Assembly: GCA_938046585.1 (NCBI GenBank)
Contig: CALIWR010000006.1
Coordinates: forward strand, 62,001-126,000
DNA length: 64,000 bases
Direction: 5' to 3'
Source: an uncultured Propionibacteriaceae bacterium
GTDB taxonomy: Bacteria > Actinomycetota > Actinomycetes > Propionibacteriales > Propionibacteriaceae
Below, one piece after another: positions 41,662-50,145 of this stretch. Every line of letters begins with the position of its first letter. The stretch's first letter is position 1. The notes below the pieces were generated by a model that was given only the letters and a program-made list of their open reading frames with translations, ran no database searches and was not told the origin of the DNA. The translations under genes and the position numbers were made by a program.

Positions 41662-43335
41662 TCAGCGGGTGAGCTTACGGTGGGTGGCACGGTGCGGCCG
41701 GGCCGCCTCGACCCCCATCCGGGTCACCTTGTTCTCCTCGTAGTCAGCAAAATTGCCTTCGTACCAGAACCAGGCAGCTGGGTTCTCCTGGTCACCTTCC
41801 CAGGCCAGGATGTGGGTGGCGACCCGGTCCAGGAACCACCGGTCGTGGGAGATCACCACAGCGCAGCCGGGAAACTCCAGCAGCGCGTCTTCCAGCGACT
41901 GCAGGGTCTCCACATCAAGGTCGTTGGTCGGCTCGTCGAGCAGGATCACGTTGCCGCCCTGTTTCAGGGTGAGGGCCAGGTTGAGCCGGTTCCGCTCACC
42001 ACCGGAGAGCACCCCGGCCAGCTTCTGCTGGTCAGGGCCCTTGAACCCGAACGACGCCACGTACGCCCGCGACGGCATTTCAAAGCTGCCGACCTTAATG
42101 TGGTCGAGCCCGTCGGAGACCACCTCCCAGACGTTCTTGGCCGGGTCCAGCCCGGTACGGCCCTGGTCAACGTAGCTAAAGGAGACGGTCTGGCCGACCT
42201 TAATCTCGCCTGCATCAGGTTCCTGCTCGCCGACCAGCATCGTGAACAGGGTGGTCTTGCCGACCCCGTTGGGGCCGATCACTCCGACAATTCCGGCTCG
42301 GGGCAGGGTGAACGAGAGGTTGTCGATCAGTACCCGGTCGCCGAAGCCCTTGGTCAGGTTAGTGGCCGAGATCACGTCGGCGCCCAGCCGCGGCCCGGCC
42401 GGGATGTTGATCTCGGCCAGGTCCAGTGCCCGGCTCCGTTCGGCCTCGGCGGCGAGTTCCTCGTAGCGGGCCAAACGGGCCTTGTTCTTCGCCTGGCGAG
42501 CTTTCGGGTTTTGGCGTACCCATTCCAGTTCCCGTTCCAAGATTTTGGCCCGTTTGGCGTCCTTCTTGCCCTCGATCTGGAGGCGGGATTTTTTGGTCTC
42601 CAGGTAGGTGGAGTAGTTCCCCTCGTACGGGTGGAGCTTGCCCCGGTCCACCTCGCAGATCCAGCCGGCCACGTTGTCGAGGAAGTACCGGTCGTGGGTC
42701 ACGGCGAGCACCGCGCCCGGGTAATTCTTGAGGTGGCCTTCGAGCCAGTTGACGCTCTCCGCGTCGAGGTGGTTGGTGGGTTCGTCGAGCAGTAGCAGGT
42801 CGGGCTGCTGCAGCAGCAGCTTGCACAGCGCCACCCGGCGCCGCTCACCGCCCGACAGCACGTCGACCACCTGGTCTGGGTCGGGGCAACGCAGCGCGTC
42901 CATGGCCTGCTCCAGTTGCGAGTCGAGATCCCAGGCGTTGCGGTGGTCCAGCTGCTCCTGCAGTTCCCCGGCCTCGGCCATCAGTGCGGCATCGTCGTCG
43001 CCGCCCATCAGCCCCCAGATCTCGTTGAACCGGTTGACCATAGCCTTGGTCTCGGCGACTGCTTCCTCGACGTTCTCCAGCACGGTCTTGCCGGCAGTCA
43101 GCGGCGGTTCCTGGAGCAGGATCCCCACCGTCGCCTCCTTGGCCAACACCACGTCACCGTTGTTAGGCCGCTCCAGCCCGGCCATGATCTTCAGTAGGGT
43201 GGACTTGCCTGCCCCGTTGGGCCCGACTACACCGATCTTGGCGTCGGGGAAGAATGACATCGTGACGTTGTCGAGGACCAGTTTCTCCCCGAGGGTCTTG
43301 CGGACGTTGTGCATCGTGAAGATGAACTCAGCCAT
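41662..43335 (-). CDS. ettA: ABC-F ATPase, energy-dependent translational throttle protein EttA
   Basis: 557 aa with two ABC domains and no membrane part. Walker A motifs are GPNGAGKST and GPNGVGKTT; signature motifs are LSGGERRR and LSGGERNR; both Walker B regions read LLLDEPTNHLD or ILLDEPTNDLD. The arm subdomain and interdomain linker of the EttA branch are present and the length matches. It binds the ribosomal E site and gates the first peptide bond according to ADP/ATP level. Single gene, convergent with marR. Confidence 0.93.
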   Translation of the reverse strand: MAEFIFTMHNVRKTLGEKLVLDNVTMSFFPDAKIGVVGPNGAGKSTLLKIMAGLERPNNGDVVLAKEATVGILLQEPPLTAGKTVLENVEEAVAETKAMVNRFNEIWGLMGGDDDAALMAEAGELQEQLDHRNAWDLDSQLEQAMDALRCPDPDQVVDVLSGGERRRVALCKLLLQQPDLLLLDEPTNHLDAESVNWLEGHLKNYPGAVLAVTHDRYFLDNVAGWICEVDRGKLHPYEGNYSTYLETKKSRLQIEGKKDAKRAKILERELEWVRQNPKARQAKNKARLARYEELAAEAERSRALDLAEINIPAGPRLGADVISATNLTKGFGDRVLIDNLSFTLPRAGIVGVIGPNGVGKTTLFTMLVGEQEPDAGEIKVGQTVSFSYVDQGRTGLDPAKNVWEVVSDGLDHIKVGSFEMPSRAYVASFGFKGPDQQKLAGVLSGGERNRLNLALTLKQGGNVILLDEPTNDLDVETLQSLEDALLEFPGCAVVISHDRWFLDRVATHILAWEGDQENPAAWFWYEGNFADYEENKVTRMGVEAARPHRATHRKLTR

Positions 43336-43510
43336 GCGTGTGGGCGCTCCTCGTGCCTGTGCGTGGTGGATGGACCGGGCCTGGGCTCACCGGTCGGACG
43401 ATGAACCATGATAGTGCCCGCCAGGTTTTCTGCTCCGATCCGTGGGACCAAAGCCCTTGACCGGCCCCTCTCGACGGCACGGGTATCTGCGGCGGCGTAG
43501 CCTTCCGCGC

Positions 43511-45277
43511 ATGTCCAGCGAGGTTGCTGCCCACGGTTCACGGTGGCGGCGGTGGCTGCCGGGGCTGGCGGTGCTGTTGGGCTATCGGAGGGCTTGGCTG
43601 CGTGGTGACCTGCTGGCCGGGGTCACGGTCGCCGCGTACCTGGTGCCGCAGGTGATGGCGTACGCGGCGGTGGCCGGGCTTCCGGCCCAGATCGGGCTGG
43701 TCTCCTGCATCGGCCCCTTCCTCGGGTATGCGCTGCTCGGCAGTTCTCGTCAGCTTTCGGTCGGCCCGGAGTCGACGGTGGCACTGATGACCGCCGCCGG
43801 GGTCGGGGCCATGGTGGAGGTGGTCGGCCCCGACCGGTACGCCGAGGTGGCGGCCCTGCTGGCGGTCACGGTCGGCCTGGTCTGTCTGCTGGGTTTTCTC
43901 GGCAGGCTGGGTTTCCTGGCTACTTTCCTGTCGCGCCCGGTGCTGATCGGCTACCTCGCCGGGGTGGCGGCGCTGATGGTGATCGGCCAGCTGGGCACCA
44001 CTTTAGGAATCCAGGTCACCGGGGCGACAACCGCCGAGCAGCTGATGAGCCTGGCCCATCAGCTGGGCCGGGTGGACCTGGCGACCGTGGTGCTGTCGGG
44101 CACGGTTCTGGTGGCGCTGCTGGTATTGCGACGCCTGGCACCGTCGTGGCCTGGCCCGCTGTTGGTGATCGTGGCTGCATCCCTGGTGGTCTGGCTGATC
44201 GGGGCGCAGCGGCTAGGGATCAGCCTGATCGGTTCGCTGCCGCCCGGCCTGCCCGCACCTCGGATCCCTAGCGCCGCGGGGATTCCGTTGGCGTTGCTGG
44301 TGCCGGCTGCGATCGGGATCGGCCTGGTGAGCTATTCCGACAACATCCTCAACGGCCGGGCCTTTGCCGATCCGGACCTGGACTTGGACCCCACCCAGGA
44401 GTTTCTGGCGCTCGGTGTGGCCAACCTAGCGGCCGGGGTCAGCCAGGGTTTCCCGGTCAGCAGCAGCAGTTCGCGGACCGCGCTCGGCGATGCCATGGGC
44501 AGCCGCACCCAGCTGCATTCCCTGGTCGCAATCGGCGCCATCGTGGCCACCGTCTACCTGCTGGGGGACGGCTTGGCCCAGTTCCCGTCCGCGGCCCTCG
44601 GTGCGGTAGTGGTCTACGCCGCGATCCAGCTAGTCGATCTCGGCGAGTGGCGCCGGGTCGCCCGGTTCCGGTTCAGTGAGGCGCTGTTGGCGGCGGCGAC
44701 GGCCCTGGTCGTGATCTTTGTCGGGGTGCTGGCCGGGATCGGGATCGCGGTCGGCCTGTCCGTACTCGATCTGCTGCGGCGGATGGCCCGCCCCCATGAC
44801 GGGATCCTCGGCTATGTGCCCGGTCTAGCCGGGATGCATGACATCGACGACTATCCCGGCGCCGCCCAGGTGCCCGGGATCGTGGTCTACCGGTACGACT
44901 GCCCGCTCTTTTTCGCCAATGCCGACGATTTTCTGGCCCGGGCCAACCGGGCTGTGGCCGAGGCGGCGGGGCCGGTGCGCTGGTTTTTATTGAACGCCGA
45001 GGCGATCGTCGAGATCGACCTCACCGCGGTCGACGCCCTGGAACGGCTGCGCCAGGACCTGGCTGCGCGGGGAACCCAGTTCGCTATGGCCCGGGTGAAG
45101 CAGGACCTGCGGATCCAGCTCGAAGCCGCCGGCTTTGTGGACCGGGTCGACAGTGAACGGATCTTCCCGACCCTGCCCACCGCGATGGCGGCTTATGCCC
45201 GCTGGGTCGACACCCACCACGACATCCACTTGGATCTCCCGCCGGGGGCGGTCCATCCCCCAGCAGACGAGGGCTGA
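43511..45277 (+). CDS. SulP-family anion transporter with STAS domain
   Basis: 588 aa from ATG 43511, with a -10-like TAGCCT 7 nt upstream. About 10-12 TM segments cover residues 30-440; the SulP signature area is AYAAVAGLPAQIGL and the half-helix NTD-like region is NLAAGVSQGFPVSSSSSRTA. A C-terminal STAS domain follows (about 470-575; IVVYRYDCPLFFANADDFL). Such proteins move sulfate, bicarbonate or dicarboxylates. A TSUP exporter for sulfur anions lies 6 kb upstream, but there is no operon link. Confidence 0.92.
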   Translation: MSSEVAAHGSRWRRWLPGLAVLLGYRRAWLRGDLLAGVTVAAYLVPQVMAYAAVAGLPAQIGLVSCIGPFLGYALLGSSRQLSVGPESTVALMTAAGVGAMVEVVGPDRYAEVAALLAVTVGLVCLLGFLGRLGFLATFLSRPVLIGYLAGVAALMVIGQLGTTLGIQVTGATTAEQLMSLAHQLGRVDLATVVLSGTVLVALLVLRRLAPSWPGPLLVIVAASLVVWLIGAQRLGISLIGSLPPGLPAPRIPSAAGIPLALLVPAAIGIGLVSYSDNILNGRAFADPDLDLDPTQEFLALGVANLAAGVSQGFPVSSSSSRTALGDAMGSRTQLHSLVAIGAIVATVYLLGDGLAQFPSAALGAVVVYAAIQLVDLGEWRRVARFRFSEALLAAATALVVIFVGVLAGIGIAVGLSVLDLLRRMARPHDGILGYVPGLAGMHDIDDYPGAAQVPGIVVYRYDCPLFFANADDFLARANRAVAEAAGPVRWFLLNAEAIVEIDLTAVDALERLRQDLAARGTQFAMARVKQDLRIQLEAAGFVDRVDSERIFPTLPTAMAAYARWVDTHHDIHLDLPPGAVHPPADEG

Positions 45278-45363
45278 TCCGAGCCGGCGGCTGTCCTGGT
45301 GGTGTTGGCTGGCCTGTTGTGGGCAGGCGGTGGGGCGATACTGACGAGGCATGCCGCCATAAA

Positions 45364-45921
45364 ATGAAAAAGTGCATCCTGGCCATAACATTATTGGAAA
45401 GATTACAATCAAATCGAGGAGTTCATACGCTCCTTCCGGCATCCGCGTGGCACGCCGCGACTGTTCTGATTAACAGGGAAAATGGCCACGTACCCCCGCC
45501 GCCGGGCATGGAAGATGAGCCGTGGGAATCATCCGACTGTGGCTATATCTATCAGAAACTCCTCAAGCAGCGGTGTGTCGGGTACACGATGACCGCCACC
45601 GCGCACTGGAGCGTCACCTGGGCCGTATTAGGTAAGACCGGAACCATCCCCGTGGCCACGACCGCAACCACACGCCTACCGATCACCGAAACACAGTCAC
45701 TCAACGTCGACCCAGACGAATACGACGACCCAGACCAGTACGAATACGTCGAGCCCGACGACCCCAACGAGCCCGCAAATAGCACGTCAGCCTGCCCACG
45801 CCGCACATCAACACCCCCGACTCCCACCCCGACCCCGACCAGCCAACCGGCCCCGATGAGTCAGCCGACCCCGACCAGCAAGCCAACCCCGACCAGCAAG
45901 CCAGGCAGCAAACCCAGCTAG
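45364..45921 (+). pseudogene. Probable 3' fragment of a secreted/cell-surface protein gene
   Basis: The frame from ATG 45364 gives 185 codons. The 5' 80 bp is clearly AT-rich and unlike the neighbours. The middle region YTMTATAHWSVTWAV followed by a Thr-rich strand and LPITETQSLNVD resembles the beta-rich C-terminus of large exported actinobacterial proteins of mobile or conjugative regions (recollection, unverified). It is followed by an acidic Asp/Glu/Tyr stretch and a Pro/Thr/Ser-rich tail with repeated SKPTPT units. No signal peptide is visible. I read it as a truncated remnant at a junction with foreign DNA; a small intact gene cannot be excluded. Confidence 0.4.
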
Positions 45922-46047
45922 CCGGGCTGTGGTGGTTGAGCACGCCAGGCTCGGGTGCTCAACCACCACGGGGAGGAACGGCCGGCTCGGATAGACGGGG
46001 CCCAATCCGGGTGATCTGCTGGTGCGCGATACCACACTCGCTGGTCG

Positions 46048-46470
46048 CTACCCGGCCCGCGACGCAGGAGTTTGCGTCGCCTGCTCATCATCGGCCGATT
46101 CCAGGTCACGGCGGGGTGCCTTGTGGAAGACGCTGGTCCCCCGATTCAGGTCGTGACCGACCACGTCAGCTTGCAGCACCAGCCGCTCGTGCTGGGTTCC
46201 CTGCTGGTCGACCCAGCGGTCGGTCCGCAGCCGGCCAGCGACCACCACCGCATCACCGCGCTGCAGGCTGGAGGTCACGTGGGTGGCGAGCTGCCGGAAA
46301 CAGACCACCGTTAGCCAGGTGGTCGGCCCGTCCTGCCAGCCGCCGTTCTCAAGACGGCGCCTCGGGGTGCTGGCGATCCGGAAAGATGCCCTGCTCGAAC
46401 CCGATGCCAGGATCCGGTGGTCGACCGGGCCACCGACATAGCCCGACATCTGAACGTAGGTTTCCATCAT
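46048..46470 (-). CDS. ssb: Single-stranded DNA-binding protein, second-type paralogue
   Basis: 140 aa from ATG 46470, with GGAG 6 nt upstream. The OB-fold is recognisable: GYVGGPVDHR, ASFRIASTPR, TWLTVVCFRQLA, HVTSSLQRGDAVVVAGRL and LVLQADVVGHDL. The C-terminal tail ends in TPASRAG and lacks the acidic DDxPF-like tip by which the main SSB recruits partners. So this is probably the accessory SsbB-type protein, not the replicative one (normally between rpsF and rplI). Two DnaA boxes lie 80-117 bp upstream. Confidence 0.9.
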   Translation of the reverse strand: MMETYVQMSGYVGGPVDHRILASGSSRASFRIASTPRRRLENGGWQDGPTTWLTVVCFRQLATHVTSSLQRGDAVVVAGRLRTDRWVDQQGTQHERLVLQADVVGHDLNRGTSVFHKAPRRDLESADDEQATQTPASRAG

Positions 46471-46549
46471 CGTTATCTCCTCGCTCTGGGAAGCCTCACC
46501 CTCCACCATGGGCGTCCCGGGCCGTGATCAGCCACCGAATCAGTTCAGC

Positions 46550-46587
46550 TGTGGACAACACGTGTTGTCGTCCTCTGCTGTGGACAA
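46550..46587. promoter_or_regulatory. Pair of DnaA boxes upstream of ssb
   Basis: TGTGGACAA occurs at 46550-46558 and again at 46579-46587, same orientation, 29 bp apart. Its complement, TTGTCCACA, is the actinobacterial DnaA-box consensus. A 14-bp perfect palindrome, ACAACACGTGTTGT, overlaps the first box (46555-46568). This fits DnaA control of the divergent or downstream ssb gene. Confidence 0.6.
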
Positions 46588-46658
46588 CAGGGGAGGACCG
46601 ACGCTGAGGCATCGGCCCGCACCGAGGCCTGGAGGCCTTCGGTTGTAGACACCACCTG

Positions 46659-46677
46659 CCCGGCCCCGCCGGCCGGG
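46659..46677 (-). terminator. Hairpin after the GTPase operon
   Basis: CCCGGCC (46659-46665) pairs with GGCCGGG (46671-46677) over a 5-nt loop, flanked by partly pairing CAC/GTG. It is 11 nt past the stop of the second GTPase gene. No T-tract. Confidence 0.5.
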
Positions 46678-46687
46678 TGTGAGGCCG

Positions 46688-48304
46688 TTAGCGGGTCGGG
46701 ATTCGGCGCAGCGCCGCCTGGGCCTGCTTTCGACGTTCCAGTTCCGCGTTCACCGGCGCCACCACGTACTGCTGGGTGATCTGGGCGATCGCCCTGGTGA
46801 GGACCCGCTCGGCGCGGGCGGCTCGCGCTCGGGCGCCGATCTCAACCCCGACCCGGCTTAGCCCTGCGATCAGCAGCCCAGCGGCCAGCCCGCCCAGCGC
46901 CAGCACCGTCGGCAGCCCGAACCGGCCGACCCTAGGTACTGGCAGCGGCGGCAGCGCCAGGTACGCGGTCAACACCATATTCGCCAACAACCAGCCGGCC
47001 CCGACCAGCGTCGCCAACAGCACCAGCCACTGCAGCACCCGGACCACAGCCCACCAGCCGTGGCCCCGGTCGGTGGCCAGATCAGCGGTAGCGATCGCCC
47101 GGTCCAGATGGTCGGGCAGCAGCCGCTCCTCCTGCCGACAGGCCCGATCGATTGCATCCTGCCAGCCTCGCGGCAGCTGCTCGCCGGTATCGGCGGCCAA
47201 GGCCCGCACGGCGCTGTCGACCCGGGCCTTGGCCACGCCCTGCGCGGCCGGTAGCGAGGTCCGGTTCACCCGGGCCGGCTCAACCGCCGGCTGTCTGCGG
47301 CCCACCACCTGGTCCAAGTGCAGGGCTCGTAGCGGGTCAGGCCGGAACCTCGCTAACCAGGCCAGCAGCGGCCAACCGGTGGCCAACCCACCCCGATGCC
47401 GCCAGGCCTTCTTGACCGCCTCGACTACCACCGGCGCCCCGGCCGCCACCGCCAAGACCTGGTTCAGGCGGCTGATCCGGCGCCGGGAGACACCGTCGAC
47501 CGAGGCGTCGCCGATCTCGGGGCGCAGCGCCGCGGCAGCATCAGTCAGGTCGCCGCAAAGCCGCCGGGCGGCGGTCTGCTTACTACGCAGCAGCGTCAGC
47601 AGCGCCGCCCGCAGCTCGTCGATCCCCTCGCCGGTGGCGGCCGAGACAGCCAGCAGCCGGGCCTGCTGCAAGCCCTCGGAGTCCAACAACCGACGCAGGT
47701 CAGCTAGCATCAGGGCCCGCTGGTCCGCTGCTACCCGGTCGATCTGATTGAGAACCACCAGCATCACATCAGCGTGGGCCGCCAACGGTCGCAGGTAACC
47801 ATGGTGCAGAGCTGCGTCGGCGTACTTCTGCGGATCAACCACCCAGACGAACTGGTCGACCAGTCTCACCATCCGGTCTACGATCTCGCGGTGCTGCTGT
47901 TGGGTGGAGTCGTGGTCGGGCAGGTCCACCAACACCAGCCCGTCTAGCTCCGCAGCGCCAGTCACCAGGTGGCGGCGCGGCACATCCAACCAGTCCAGCA
48001 GCCCGGGCTGCTCGTCACCGAAACTTGCCGCCATCGCCGACGAGGTGGTCGGCCGCCGTACGCCCGGCTCGGCCAGCGTGGTCCCCGAAACCGCGTTAAA
48101 CAGGCTCGACTTGCCCGAACCGGTGGACCCCGCGATCGCGACGATGGTGATGTCGCCGGAGAAGGCAAGCCGTCCATCGACGTGAGCGAGGACCGCCTCC
48201 ACCTGGGCCTCGATCTCAGGATCGATCCGACCCTGGGCCTGCTCCAAGGCCTGCCGCAGCGCTGCCAGAATGTCCGGCAGCGGGGTCTTCGACGATCGGG
48301 CCAC
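46688..48304 (-). CDS. Dynamin-like/YfjP-type GTPase, second of a pair
   Basis: 538 aa. G1 is AGSTGSGKS (about residues 58-66), G3 is VDLPDHDS and G4 is LNQIDRV (Asn-Gln-x-Asp in place of NKxD). A helical region follows, then two hydrophobic stretches (about residues 415-450 and 463-490) that could anchor or insert into the membrane, then a basic helical tail. GTG start with GGAG upstream, 2 bp after the stop of the first GTPase. Tandem dynamin-like genes of this kind act as hetero-oligomers that reshape membranes; the cell role here is unknown. Confidence 0.82.
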   Translation of the reverse strand: MARSSKTPLPDILAALRQALEQAQGRIDPEIEAQVEAVLAHVDGRLAFSGDITIVAIAGSTGSGKSSLFNAVSGTTLAEPGVRRPTTSSAMAASFGDEQPGLLDWLDVPRRHLVTGAAELDGLVLVDLPDHDSTQQQHREIVDRMVRLVDQFVWVVDPQKYADAALHHGYLRPLAAHADVMLVVLNQIDRVAADQRALMLADLRRLLDSEGLQQARLLAVSAATGEGIDELRAALLTLLRSKQTAARRLCGDLTDAAAALRPEIGDASVDGVSRRRISRLNQVLAVAAGAPVVVEAVKKAWRHRGGLATGWPLLAWLARFRPDPLRALHLDQVVGRRQPAVEPARVNRTSLPAAQGVAKARVDSAVRALAADTGEQLPRGWQDAIDRACRQEERLLPDHLDRAIATADLATDRGHGWWAVVRVLQWLVLLATLVGAGWLLANMVLTAYLALPPLPVPRVGRFGLPTVLALGGLAAGLLIAGLSRVGVEIGARARAARAERVLTRAIAQITQQYVVAPVNAELERRKQAQAALRRIPTR

Positions 48305-48306
48305 CG

Positions 48307-50136
48307 TTACTCCCCTCGCTCCACGACCTCGGCCTCGACCACCTCGGCCGCAGGGTCATACACCTGCTGCAGGGTGACTGGAGCCGGCCGCGGACCGGCT
48401 TCGAGGGCCGGTTCGGTCTGCGGCTGCAACGCTAACCGGTGCAATTCCCGGTCACGGTGCTGGGCGACCTGGTCGGTTGCCGATCGGATCCGCCCAGCCT
48501 GCTCAGCCGACACCCGCGCCGTGCCGAGGACCGCGTGGAACCGGGCCAGCTCGGCGCTGAACAGCCCCTCCACCCGGGCATCCAGGTCCTGCTTAGTACG
48601 GGTAGTGAGCCGACGGACGGCATCCTCGCCGAAGACCGCCTCCAACACCCGCTGGGCGAGGATCGCGGTGCCGCCCGCGACCCCAACTTCGGCGCCGACC
48701 AGGCCCCCGGTTTGGGAGAAGACCACCAGCATCAACGCCACCCCGACCCCGTTGACCCCGAAAGCCGCGATCCGGGCCTGCCGGCGTTTGCCGCGACCCT
48801 CGTCACTGACCAGGTCCAGCACGTCACCTTGCCATTCCCGGATCGCCCGGGCCGCCCGCAACGGATAGTCCGCCGAAGCCCGACGCAAGTCACCGGCGGC
48901 CTGCTCCAGCAGCGCCCGGCCGGCCGGATTAGCCCGCCAGGCGATCTCGGCCCGCTCGGCGGCCTTCTCCCCTTCCTCGCGCAGCAGCGCCTCCAGGCCG
49001 GAGCCGACCGCGACCTCGACCTTGTCAGCCCCCTTCGGCACTCCCCGCACAGCCGCCCAGATCCGGTCCCGCAGCCAGCCGATCCGCTGCTCCACGGCAC
49101 GGAAAAAATCGCCAGTACCGACGAAATCGTGCCAACGCCCCAGCACCTCGCCGCGCAGCAAGGTGCCGTCCTGGGTCTGGACCTGGACGCTGCGGATCGC
49201 CTCGGCGTACGCGGCGTCCGCGTCTTGACGCAGCTGGTCGAGGACCGCGACCTGGTCATCGACCGCCTGGGCGATATCCGGGGCCTGCCGCAGCAGCGAG
49301 CCGACCGCCCCGTCCAAGGTCTGCATCACCACCCGGGCCCGGGTGTGCTGGTCAGCGGCCAGCGCCGCCAACCAGCCACGGATCGGGGAGACCGCGGCGG
49401 CAGGCAGCATCCCGTCGGCGTCAACGGTGGTCTCGGGGACCGCGAACAGCGGCGACTCCGCCAACCCGCGTTCAGTCATCATCTGGCCTAGATGCGCCGG
49501 CACCTCGGCCATCGCCGCAGGTGGCACCCGGTCCACGACCACCGCCACCGCGGCGCTCCGATCGACCGCCGCCTGCAGGTACTCCCAGGGCACCGCGTCG
49601 GCGTACCGGGCGGCCGAGGTCACGAACAGCCACAGGTCGGCAGCCGACAGCAACTGCGCCGCGAGCTTGCGATTGCCTTCCACCACCGAATCAATGTCGG
49701 GGGCGTCCAGGATCGCCAGGCCCTGCGGGATCGTCGGCTCGGCCACCAGCTGCAGCGACCGGGTGTCGTTGCTGGACACCTGGGAGCGGATCAGCCCGGG
49801 CAAAATCCGGTCATCGACGAACCATCGGGCGTCGTCCGGGTGGTGCACCAGCACCGGTGATGTGGTGGTCGGCCGGATCACGCCCGGACGGGTGACCACC
49901 CGTCCGATCAGCGAATTCACCAGCGTCGACTTTCCAGCGCCAGTGGAGCCGCCGACCACGGTCAGAAGAGGCGCCTCAATCCGCTGCAGCCGAGGCAGCA
50001 CGTAGTCGTCCAGCTGTTTGGCGAGGTCCCGGGCGGCCAGGGCACGGTGCGCCGCGTGCGGCAGCGGCAACGGAAGCCGGGCCGCGATCAGCGAATCCCG
50101 CAGTTCGCTCAGTGCGGCAACCAGTGGACTCGCCAT
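48307..50136 (-). CDS. Dynamin-like GTPase, first of a pair
   Basis: 609 aa. G1 is VVGGSTGAGKST (about residues 60-71), G3 is LDAPDIDS, and the G4 position reads VVVDRVPP, so the Asn/Thr-Lys-x-Asp motif is degenerate. A long helical stalk follows; a hydrophobic stretch near residues 465-505 (GVALMLVVFSQTGGLVG) may insert into the membrane. The end is an acidic Glu/Val-rich tail (AAEVVEAEVVE). It starts 9 bp after the prsW stop and is followed at once by a second GTPase, so all three are probably one operon. Confidence 0.82.
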   Translation of the reverse strand: MASPLVAALSELRDSLIAARLPLPLPHAAHRALAARDLAKQLDDYVLPRLQRIEAPLLTVVGGSTGAGKSTLVNSLIGRVVTRPGVIRPTTTSPVLVHHPDDARWFVDDRILPGLIRSQVSSNDTRSLQLVAEPTIPQGLAILDAPDIDSVVEGNRKLAAQLLSAADLWLFVTSAARYADAVPWEYLQAAVDRSAAVAVVVDRVPPAAMAEVPAHLGQMMTERGLAESPLFAVPETTVDADGMLPAAAVSPIRGWLAALAADQHTRARVVMQTLDGAVGSLLRQAPDIAQAVDDQVAVLDQLRQDADAAYAEAIRSVQVQTQDGTLLRGEVLGRWHDFVGTGDFFRAVEQRIGWLRDRIWAAVRGVPKGADKVEVAVGSGLEALLREEGEKAAERAEIAWRANPAGRALLEQAAGDLRRASADYPLRAARAIREWQGDVLDLVSDEGRGKRRQARIAAFGVNGVGVALMLVVFSQTGGLVGAEVGVAGGTAILAQRVLEAVFGEDAVRRLTTRTKQDLDARVEGLFSAELARFHAVLGTARVSAEQAGRIRSATDQVAQHRDRELHRLALQPQTEPALEAGPRPAPVTLQQVYDPAAEVVEAEVVERGE

Positions 50137-50145
50137 GGATTCTCC

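Noticed and set aside
45800..45921. Tandem DNA repeat or CRISPR-like array
   Set aside because: The repetition is a short Pro/Thr/Ser codon repeat in a coding frame; no spacer-repeat order. No CRISPR array was seen elsewhere in the window.
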